From IMG/VR virus record IMGVR_UViG_3300034198_015548, positions 1 through 25,727 of that record: a stretch of 25,727 bases of DNA. The stretch is one strand, 5' to 3'. The stretch comes from a virus. Within the stretch, counting starts at the first letter, position 1. The number at the start of each line of letters is the position of its first letter. The notes beneath the pieces are model-generated. The model worked only from the letters and a program-made list of their open reading frames with translations, was not told where the DNA came from and searched no databases. Both the position numbers and the translations under genes were made by a program. Shown here piece by piece: positions 20,533 through 25,727 of the stretch.

Positions 20533-21921
20533 ATGGTTGATTTTATGGCAGAGCAACCGGCTAATCCGTTGTACAAGATTGGCCCGCAGGCGCAGTCGGC
20601 GCTTGGGATTAGCGATCCAATCGCGGGCATGAATTCCGCGTTTAAGGCGCGAGACGAGGACATTTCCAAGCTACGCGGCAAGGAACAGGCGGCGCAGACC
20701 GGCTACGAGAAAGCCCGCGAAACCCCTAGACAGGCAATCCAGACCGAAATGGAGGCGACAAAAAAAACTAACGAAATCGGGCCGGAACACAAGGACATTG
20801 CCGACGCCCCGAAATTCTCTCGCACCGAGATTCAAGGCACTGTCGGCGTTCTGATGGCGCTGGCAGCGTTTTCCGGCATGGCGTCAAGGCAACCCCTTAC
20901 CGCATCCCTCAACGCAATGGCGGGGATGATGGAGGGCTTGAACAAGGGCGACCAGCAGCGGTTTGAGAACGCTTACAAAGAGTGGGATGGAAATACCAAG
21001 AAAGTAATTGACCAGAACAAACAATATCTGGACAAATTCAACCGGATTATGAAAAACCACGATTTGAGCATCCAGCAACAGCAGGAACAAATGCGCCAGC
21101 TTGACGTTGAATACGGTCACAAGTTGGGGCTATTCCAGCATGAGCGCATGGACATTAATCAGCGCGTCAAGGACTATGAAACGATGACGCGCATTACGGG
21201 GCAGTTGGAAAATACGCGGGAACAAATCAAAGCCCGAAAAGAAGCGCAGGAACAAAACTACCTTTTACGCAAACAAATGATTCAACAGAGGCAAGAGCAA
21301 TTTGAGCGCCGCCAATCAGAAACAGAGCGCAGGAATCTTGCGCTTGAAGAATTGAAATCTAAAGCGGCGGCGCAGGGCGGCAAACCGACTGCGACCGAAA
21401 GGCAGCACTACGTTGATAGCAACCAAATGCTAAAGTCGATTGATCGCGTTGAGTCCATGTTAAATGACCCTGAAACCCGCAAAAAGATTGACGATTCTAG
21501 GGTTGCAAACTTCCTATCCGACTCGGTTGAAACAAAATCAATTCAACAGTTTTTGATTCGACCAAATATTGACCCCGCCGTAAAAAATTATCTTGCGGAA
21601 GTGGCGAATTTGCGAAATCAATATTATTTGGATATGTCGGGAAAGGCGGTTACTGGCGGAGAGGCATTGAGAAACTACGGCGCTGTTGTGCAGCCGCAGG
21701 ATTCTGCTGATGACGTTTTGAACAAAATGCAAATTGCCAAAACTCGCGCATCTGAAAAAATGAAAGACATGGAAACCTATTTCCCGTCATTGTCAATTAT
21801 TCGCGGCGGCGAAAAATCCGCCGCACGTTCATTTTCAAGCGAGGCCGAAGCCGAAAAGGCCGGTTTGAATGAGGGAGACCGCGTTATTATCAACGGCATT
21901 TCTGGAACTTGGAAAAAATAA
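20533..21921 (+). CDS. Ejection or internal virion protein, coiled coil
   Basis: A 462-residue protein with long helical segments. Residues about 175-285 are Gln/Glu/Arg-rich with heptad spacing (Met-Arg-Gln-Leu-Asp-Val-Glu-Tyr, Lys-Gln-Met-Ile-Gln-Gln-Arg-Gln-Glu-Gln), giving a long coiled coil. The last 25 residues form a small strand-rich module with Glu-Gly-Asp-Arg-Val-Ile-Ile-Asn-Gly-Ile-Ser-Gly-Thr-Trp, a common C-terminal cap in such phage proteins. A hydrophobic stretch near 95-115 (Val-Gly-Val-Leu-Met-Ala-Leu-Ala-Ala-Phe) may meet the membrane on ejection. Ribosome site GAGGAA (20520-20525). The stop overlaps the next ATG by one base. Confidence 0.65.
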   Translation: MVDFMAEQPANPLYKIGPQAQSALGISDPIAGMNSAFKARDEDISKLRGKEQAAQTGYEKARETPRQAIQTEMEATKKTNEIGPEHKDIADAPKFSRTEIQGTVGVLMALAAFSGMASRQPLTASLNAMAGMMEGLNKGDQQRFENAYKEWDGNTKKVIDQNKQYLDKFNRIMKNHDLSIQQQQEQMRQLDVEYGHKLGLFQHERMDINQRVKDYETMTRITGQLENTREQIKARKEAQEQNYLLRKQMIQQRQEQFERRQSETERRNLALEELKSKAAAQGGKPTATERQHYVDSNQMLKSIDRVESMLNDPETRKKIDDSRVANFLSDSVETKSIQQFLIRPNIDPAVKNYLAEVANLRNQYYLDMSGKAVTGGEALRNYGAVVQPQDSADDVLNKMQIAKTRASEKMKDMETYFPSLSIIRGGEKSAARSFSSEAEAEKAGLNEGDRVIINGISGTWKK

Positions 21922-23756
21922 TGCCTTTCGTTCCCGATCAGCTTGAACGCGCCAGATTTGTTCCCGATTCTCAGCCGCCGACAAAAGGCGACGCTATTTC
22001 CGCAAGCGTAGAAGTTCCGCGTCGCGCAACGGAGTCAGAATTAACACCATCAAAGCCGTCTGCTGGCGAGATAATGAAATCTGCGCTGTCAAATATTCCA
22101 AGCGCAACGGACGTTATAAAAACCCCTTACGAAGTTGGTGCATCGCTCGTAAGTGGCGCGGTGGCACCTGTCGGCGCTGGCGTTGTTGGCGCAGTAAGGC
22201 GATTATTTGGCGCATCGCCAGAGCAGGCGCAAAAGACTTTCAATAGCGTCATGGAGTCATTGCAGACTGACCCGAAAAGCCCCGTTTCTAAGTCCGTTCT
22301 TGAGTCGTTAGCTAAGTTCATGGACGTTTCAAAACTCGGAGGACTTACGCCGACGCTCAATCCAGCGAAGATGCCGCAGGCCGGAAGGGGCGCGAAGTCT
22401 GTTGCGGAGATTAAATCCCCAATTCCTGTCGGCGCGGCAACCGAAGGCGCAGAGGCGGCAATCAACGAATTGCAAAGGCAGCGCGGCGTTATTGAGTCAG
22501 GCAAGACCGGCCCGACGCTTGCCGCGCCGTCTGCCGTTGAAAAAGCAATGGCAAAGGCGAAGGGCGCAAGCGGGGAATTGCGAGATGTTTTTAAGAACAA
22601 TACCGGCAAATCTTTTGACGTTGCCGCTGCCTTGCGCCAAGTTGACCAAGAGTTGAGCACTACGGTAGATTTGTCCGAAAGGGCGGCGCTAAATCAGGTC
22701 AAAGAAACTATTCAAACTGCATTGCAGAACGAAAAGGCGGGCGGCGGCACTGTTACGCAGTTTCCCGGCTACGTTTTGCAGGGCGGAAAAGTAGTCAAAT
22801 CAAACGCGTCAACTCCGGCAAATGCCATTTCCCTTGACGCGCTGGACAACGTGCGCCAATCAATCAAAAAAACGGTTGACCAATGGGGCGCAGAAGGGAA
22901 GCCATTAGGCGATGACGCCCAAAGACGCCTGCTTAATGTCAGGGATGCGCTTGTTTCTAAAGCGCCGCCAGAATACAGCAACGCTATTGCTAAAATAGCA
23001 GAAACGCAGGGCGCTATTGAGCCGTTCACCGCAGAAGGCTCCATTCGCACAAAAATTACCGCAGACTCTACTAAGTTTGAGGGATGGACTGCCGCCGATA
23101 AGCAAAAAAAGATGAACGACGTTTTTAGCGGAACAACTCCGTCCGGTCAGGTTTTATCGGAATTGGTACGCGACACGCAGCACGACCCGAAGGCGTTGCA
23201 GTCTGTACGCAATGCGTATTTTGATTGGCTATCTCCGGCAAAGGGGATGCACAGCGTTCCAGACGCGAAGGCGTTTATTGATAATTGGGAAAAGACGCGG
23301 GAAGCCGTCACCAAGTCTGGGCTAATGACGCCAGAACACGCGGATACGTTTGAGAAGGTATCGAAGGACGTTCTGGCGGCGTATCAGGCAGAGCCAAGCG
23401 CGATTAAGCGTTCTGGCGAAAGCATTGCCTACATCGCCGGCTCGGTATTTGCAAACAAGGGTTACGGTGCGGCGCGTGGTTATAAGATGCTCTTTAAGGA
23501 CGATAGCCGAAATATCCGAGCAGAGAATGCGTTGATTGACGGAATGATGAAGTTATCCGCAGACCCCGAAACCGCGAAGTTACTGGCATCGCCACCGACA
23601 CCGGAAAACATCAAAAAGCTATCCTTGAAGCTGCCGCCCGATTTGGCGCAAACGATTGTGCCGATGATTGCTAGATCTGCCGCGCAGAAACCGCAGGAAG
23701 AAAAGCCGTCGCAAAAGATTGCCAACCCCTTTGGGGCTACCGGAGTGGTGAAATGA
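21921..23756 (+). CDS. Large ejection or internal virion protein
   Basis: A 611-residue protein starting at the ATG of a TAATG junction (21921). An in-frame TTG four codons upstream is less likely. The N-terminus repeats Phe-Val-Pro-Asp twice (about 3-6 and 13-16), perhaps a targeting tag. Near 70-100 is a Gly/Ala/Val-rich amphipathic part (Val-Ser-Gly-Ala-Val-Ala-Pro-Val-Gly-Ala-Gly-Val-Val-Gly). The rest is mixed helix (such as Leu-Asp-Asn-Val-Arg-Gln-Ser-Ile-Lys-Lys, about 310-319) with no lysozyme or transglycosylase motif that I can see. As third and largest of three consecutive genes of this type, it probably completes the ejection apparatus. Recognition is by context only. Confidence 0.6.
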   Translation: MPFVPDQLERARFVPDSQPPTKGDAISASVEVPRRATESELTPSKPSAGEIMKSALSNIPSATDVIKTPYEVGASLVSGAVAPVGAGVVGAVRRLFGASPEQAQKTFNSVMESLQTDPKSPVSKSVLESLAKFMDVSKLGGLTPTLNPAKMPQAGRGAKSVAEIKSPIPVGAATEGAEAAINELQRQRGVIESGKTGPTLAAPSAVEKAMAKAKGASGELRDVFKNNTGKSFDVAAALRQVDQELSTTVDLSERAALNQVKETIQTALQNEKAGGGTVTQFPGYVLQGGKVVKSNASTPANAISLDALDNVRQSIKKTVDQWGAEGKPLGDDAQRRLLNVRDALVSKAPPEYSNAIAKIAETQGAIEPFTAEGSIRTKITADSTKFEGWTAADKQKKMNDVFSGTTPSGQVLSELVRDTQHDPKALQSVRNAYFDWLSPAKGMHSVPDAKAFIDNWEKTREAVTKSGLMTPEHADTFEKVSKDVLAAYQAEPSAIKRSGESIAYIAGSVFANKGYGAARGYKMLFKDDSRNIRAENALIDGMMKLSADPETAKLLASPPTPENIKKLSLKLPPDLAQTIVPMIARSAAQKPQEEKPSQKIANPFGATGVVK

Positions 23757-23815
23757 ATTTCTTGTTTACCTCAATAATAGCAACAGGAAAACTTTGGGCG
23801 GCAGATGGCGTCTAA
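23753..23815 (+). CDS. 20-residue coupling ORF (doubtful)
   Basis: ATG at 23753 in an ATGA overlap with the ejection-protein stop, reading MNFLFTSIIATGKLWAADGV. It ends inside the start of the next gene (ATG 23805), so ribosomes could be handed on through it across an otherwise untranslated 48-base gap. No ribosome site of its own other than the overlap. It may be only a coupling device or chance. Confidence 0.25.
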   Translation: MNFLFTSIIATGKLWAADGV

Positions 23816-24026
23816 AAAAAAAGCGGGAATTGATCCTACATTGGAAAAGGCTATCGGTAAATTGCTTAAGGAAGTAATGGCAAGTACCGAGGCGACAATT
23901 ACCGACAAAATGAAAGTGATTGATCGGGCCTTGAAGTTGGAGGCTATCAAGCAGAAAATGGGTGACGATACCTATGGCAGCGGGTTTTTTTCGGAAGATA
24001 GTAATGACGACCAACAAGGGGGCTAA
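23805..24026 (+). CDS. Small helical Lys-rich protein
   Basis: A 73-residue protein, strongly helical and charged: Leu-Glu-Lys-Ala-Ile-Gly-Lys-Leu-Leu-Lys-Glu-Val-Met (about 13-25), then Asp-Lys-Met-Lys-Val-Ile-Asp-Arg-Ala-Leu-Lys-Leu-Glu-Ala (about 34-47), and an acidic tail. Its start follows only weak ribosome signals (AGGAAA, 23785-23790, is 14 bases away), so coupling from the short upstream frame is possible. Genes of this size and look occur near lysis genes of T7-like phages, where the small terminase lies; a small terminase role is a low-confidence alternative to the genes upstream of terL. I do not recognise it with certainty. Confidence 0.6.
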   Translation: MASKKKAGIDPTLEKAIGKLLKEVMASTEATITDKMKVIDRALKLEAIKQKMGDDTYGSGFFSEDSNDDQQGG

Positions 24027-24028
24027 AT
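24013..24028 (+). repeat. 16-bp leader repeat, copy 2
   Basis: AACAAGGGGGCTAAAT, identical to 18897-18912. It overlaps the end of the preceding gene and carries the ribosome site of the ATG at 24032. Confidence 0.75.
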
Positions 24029-24031
24029 CAA

Positions 24032-24274
24032 ATGGACGAAAAGCAAGTCAGGGCAATAATGATGTTTATTGCAGCGGGAACGAAAATTCTGTCTGCGCGT
24101 GTGGTGTTGATGCTGGCGCTGTTTATGACGTTCGGGCTTTTTGCGTGGGCGATGTATCTGCCGACGCCTGAACGGATAGCCGCCGCAACGCTTTTTACCT
24201 TGCTGGTATTTTTGCCGTCAATCAAGGCCGATTCAAAGCAGAACGAGGCAACAAAGCAAACACAAGGAGAATGA
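24032..24274 (+). CDS. Two-helix membrane protein, holin candidate
   Basis: An 80-residue protein with two clear membrane segments, about 21-41 (Ser-Ala-Arg-Val-Val-Leu-Met-Leu-Ala-Leu-Phe-Met-Thr-Phe) and 47-64 (Glu-Arg-Ile-Ala-Ala-Ala-Thr-Leu-Phe-Thr-Leu-Leu-Val-Phe). A third, amphipathic stretch near 5-16 may line the membrane. The tail is hydrophilic and charged, as in class II holins. It opens the lysis region, two genes before the lysozyme. A second and clearer holin follows the lysozyme, so this one could be an antiholin, a pinholin or an unrelated membrane protein. Confidence 0.55.
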   Translation: MDEKQVRAIMMFIAAGTKILSARVVLMLALFMTFGLFAWAMYLPTPERIAAATLFTLLVFLPSIKADSKQNEATKQTQGE

Positions 24275-24277
24275 GTT

Positions 24278-24613
24278 ATGGCAAGCCCAAGCATTAAGAA
24301 ATCGCAACCGGCGCAAATTACCGGAACAACCGATTCGATGACAAACAACAAGGCCAATATCAGGGATCGTACTGCGGTTCCGGTGCGGGCGCAGGTTCCG
24401 GATGACGCAAACCACGATCAATCTTACCGGAATTGGCAACCCGGCAATCTTCGGCCCTATACCGGCGTATTTGTTTTCAACTCGCGGAATCCTGATTCTG
24501 TCATGGTCAAAGGCCCAAATGCGTCGGTTGGCGGGAAACTTAACGGGATCGAAACCTGTTCTCCGTCGATGAACAGCAGCAGACTTTTCGGGAAAAACGG
24601 CTGGTCTAAATGA
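24278..24613 (+). CDS. Hypothetical protein in the lysis cluster
   Basis: A 111-residue protein three bases after the membrane protein gene, with AGGAG (24266-24270) as ribosome site. It is Asn/Ser/Pro/Lys-rich with little hydrophobic core (Asp-Gln-Ser-Tyr-Arg-Asn-Trp-Gln-Pro-Gly-Asn-Leu-Arg-Pro-Tyr, about 47-61) and no membrane segment, lipobox or coiled coil, so it does not look like a spanin. The end overlaps the lysozyme start by ATGA. It may be a late virion protein lodged among the lysis genes. Not recognised. Confidence 0.6.
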   Translation: MASPSIKKSQPAQITGTTDSMTNNKANIRDRTAVPVRAQVPDDANHDQSYRNWQPGNLRPYTGVFVFNSRNPDSVMVKGPNASVGGKLNGIETCSPSMNSSRLFGKNGWSK

Positions 24614-25080
24614 AGTGTTCTGACGAAGGGCTAAAACTCCTGTCGGAAAGGGAGGGGCTTGAACTTGTTGCTTATCCCGATCCGGCAACAGGTGGAGAGC
24701 CGTGGACAATCGGGGTTGGTCATACTGGCGGCGTGTCCGAGGGGGATACCTGCACAGTTGAGCGGGCAATGGAATGGTTGCGCCTTGACGTTCAGACTGC
24801 GGAAAAGGGTATCAACAACTCCGTCCGAGTCGGGCTAACGCAAAACCAATTCGATGCGTTGGTTTCTCTGGTGTTCAATATAGGCTGCGGCAACTTCAGA
24901 AATTCGACGCTGTTGAAAAAGTTAAACGATGAGGATGATGCCGGCGCTGCGGAACAGTTTTTAGTGTGGAAGTACGCCAATGGCAAGGTAATGAAGGGCT
25001 TAGAAATTCGCAGAAAATCCGAAATGGAGCAATTTATGAAAGCCGGAAATGATCCGGTTCCGAAATGGAGCAATTTATAA
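24610..25080 (+). CDS. Endolysin: T4-type lysozyme (GH24 family)
   Basis: A 156-residue muramidase that cuts the N-acetylmuramic-N-acetylglucosamine bond of peptidoglycan at the end of infection. The catalytic set is visible: Glu15 in Ser-Glu-Arg-Glu-Gly, Asp24 in Ala-Tyr-Pro-Asp, and Thr33 in Pro-Trp-Thr-Ile-Gly-Val-Gly-His-Thr, the T4 E-D-T arrangement with three extra residues before the Thr. The later motif Leu-Thr-Gln-Asn-Gln-Phe-Asp-Ala-Leu-Val-Ser-Leu-Val-Phe-Asn-Ile-Gly (about 76-92) is typical of the family. There is no signal peptide or SAR helix, so export depends on a holin. The start overlaps the previous stop by ATGA. Its last codons lie in a direct repeat read in two frames. 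Confidence 0.93.
   Translation: MKCSDEGLKLLSEREGLELVAYPDPATGGEPWTIGVGHTGGVSEGDTCTVERAMEWLRLDVQTAEKGINNSVRVGLTQNQFDALVSLVFNIGCGNFRNSTLLKKLNDEDDAGAAEQFLVWKYANGKVMKGLEIRRKSEMEQFMKAGNDPVPKWSNL
25018..25078 (+). repeat. 20-bp direct repeat at the end of the lysozyme gene
   Basis: TCCGAAATGGAGCAATTTAT occurs at 25018-25037 and exactly again at 25059-25078, 41 bases apart. The first copy is read Ser-Glu-Met-Glu-Gln-Phe-Met, the second in another frame as Pro-Lys-Trp-Ser-Asn-Leu-stop. The second copy holds the GGAG (25067-25070) that serves the holin ATG at 25082. Confidence 0.9.
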
Positions 25081-25081
25081 A

Positions 25082-25516
25082 ATGAACCCGCTATTGCTTT
25101 CTGGAATATTTGATATTGGTAAAAGTCTAATTGACAGGTTTTTTCCCGATCCGGAAAAGAAAGCGGCGGCGCAGTTGGAATTGCTGAAAATGCAGCAGTC
25201 CGGAGACTTGGCGCAGCTTGCAGCAGACACCGATCTTGCGAAACTCCAAATTGGAACGAACATCGAAGAAGCCAAAAGCGGCAATTGGTTTATTGCCGGC
25301 TGGCGTCCTTTTGTCGGTTGGGTCTGCGGCTTTTCTTTGTTTTATGTGGCAATGGGTGAGCCTGTTGCTAGGTTTATAGCGCAAGTATGGTTTGGCTATA
25401 CCGGCGCATTTCCGGCGATAGATACGAACATTACTATGCAAGTGTTGCTTGGGATGCTCGGGCTTGGCGCAATGCGCTCGGTTGAAAAGGTCAAGGGCGC
25501 GGAGGATCGGCGGTAG
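25082..25516 (+). CDS. Holin, three-helix type (GTA_holin_3TM-like)
   Basis: A 144-residue membrane protein from ATG 25082, one base after the lysozyme stop. A Lys/Glu/Gln-rich helix (about 22-66) is followed by Ser-Gly-Asn-Trp-Phe-Ile-Ala-Gly-Trp-Arg-Pro-Phe-Val-Gly-Trp-Val-Cys-Gly (about 67-84), the signature of the holin family found in gene transfer agents and many phages, and three hydrophobic segments (about 75-93, 94-108 and 117-132). It should form the inner-membrane pore releasing the lysozyme. An in-frame ATG at 25049 would add 11 residues with two Arg and one Lys, a lambda-S-like long form. The ribosome site for the short form is GGAG, 11 bases away. Confidence 0.85.
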   Translation: MNPLLLSGIFDIGKSLIDRFFPDPEKKAAAQLELLKMQQSGDLAQLAADTDLAKLQIGTNIEEAKSGNWFIAGWRPFVGWVCGFSLFYVAMGEPVARFIAQVWFGYTGAFPAIDTNITMQVLLGMLGLGAMRSVEKVKGAEDRR

Positions 25517-25534
25517 AGGCTTTGCAGGGGTGGG

Positions 25535-25591
25535 TTAAAAGTCTGCCGCGATAGGTTCTGCATCTTTCCGCAGCCAGCACTTACGGCAGAC
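25535..25591 (-). terminator. Possible terminator for the opposite-strand gene
   Basis: GTCTGCCG (25541-25548) and CGGCAGAC (25584-25591) form an 8-bp perfect inverted repeat with a 35-base loop. Read on the minus strand it ends in CGGCAGACTTTTAA, with four T overlapping the stop codon. The loop is long and the T-run short, so activity is uncertain. Confidence 0.35.
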
Positions 25592-25727
25592 AAACTCACC
25601 TTTTCGCAAATCCCTGATCTCTGCAATCAGGCGGCGCACGTGATAGGGTTGGTGTGATTGGCCTTGACAGTAAATATCAGCCCATTCATCTCCGTCAGCA
25701 TCTTGGTTAAAAAGATGCTCAATCTCC
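25535..25727 (-). CDS. C-terminal part of a gene on the opposite strand
   Basis: An open frame enters from the right edge on the minus strand and ends at TAA (25537-25535), giving 63 visible residues. It has Asp-Ala-Asp-Gly-Asp-Glu-Trp-Ala-Asp-Ile-Tyr-Cys-Gln-Gly (9-22 of the visible part), His-Gln-Pro-Tyr-His-Val-Arg-Arg-Leu, and Phe-Val-Cys-Arg-Lys-Cys-Trp-Leu-Arg-Lys (44-53), where CxxC suggests half of a zinc finger. No ATG lies in frame within the window, so the start is outside. Composition is protein-like and not low-complexity. It converges on the lysis genes and marks the end of the late operon. Probably an early-region small protein of unknown function. Confidence 0.6.
   Translation of the reverse strand, partial: EIEHLFNQDADGDEWADIYCQGQSHQPYHVRRLIAEIRDLRKGEFVCRKCWLRKDAEPIAADF

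Noticed and set aside
25691-25702. TCCGTCAGCATC also found at 9151-9162
   Set aside because: At 25691 it lies within the opposite-strand coding frame (Asp-Ala-Asp-Gly) and in no hairpin, so it is most likely chance.

Overview
The window is a contiguous block of late genes from a double-stranded DNA tailed phage (Caudoviricetes) with a short-tailed, podovirus-type architecture. The evidence is a large terminase, a podovirus-type portal, scaffold and major capsid proteins, a head-tail adaptor, a tail hub or nozzle protein, fibre proteins, and an ejection-protein block with a GNAT-like gene. There is no tape measure, sheath or tail-tube gene, as a long-tailed phage would have. A T4-type lysozyme without signal peptide, holin candidates and Shine-Dalgarno-led genes suggest a Gram-negative, probably proteobacterial, host. 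The host cannot be named from sequence alone. No integrase, DNA polymerase, RNA polymerase, tRNA, CRISPR array or insertion sequence is visible.

Layout: 1-964 has no convincing gene. It carries a 10-bp tandem repeat at the window edge and two G-quadruplex-type motifs on a G+T-rich strand. An A-rich HNH endonuclease gene (965-1423) is followed by a tightly overlapping early-type cluster (1496-2731): a winged-helix protein, three small proteins including one membrane protein, and a small gene in the usual place of a small terminase. Then come the large terminase (2739-4505), a cassette of a small virion-like protein, a fibre, a fibre-associated protein, a basic DNA-binding-like protein and a zinc-ribbon-like protein (4507-7250), and the portal (7254-8903).

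Between the portal and the next virion gene (8904-9248) lie two tandem, very short, strongly basic micro-ORFs (14 and 13 residues) with excellent ribosome sites. Each is followed by a hairpin presenting the same loop motif. A good sigma70-type promoter and a hairpin touching the ribosome site of the next gene follow. This is the most unusual part of the window.

The morphogenesis run continues with two beta-rich virion proteins, a Pro-rich protein, a small protein, scaffold, major capsid protein, a repeat-rich decoration or fibre protein, head-tail adaptor, tail hub and a second fibre (9249-17743). Next are small membrane and assembly proteins, a GNAT-like protein and three large ejection-type proteins (17740-23756). 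The lysis region (24032-25516) holds a two-helix membrane protein, an unknown gene, a lysozyme and a three-helix holin. A partial gene on the opposite strand enters at the right edge (25535-25727), so transcription converges there. Many neighbours are joined by ATGA, GTGA or TAATG overlaps, which implies translational coupling along long polycistronic late transcripts.
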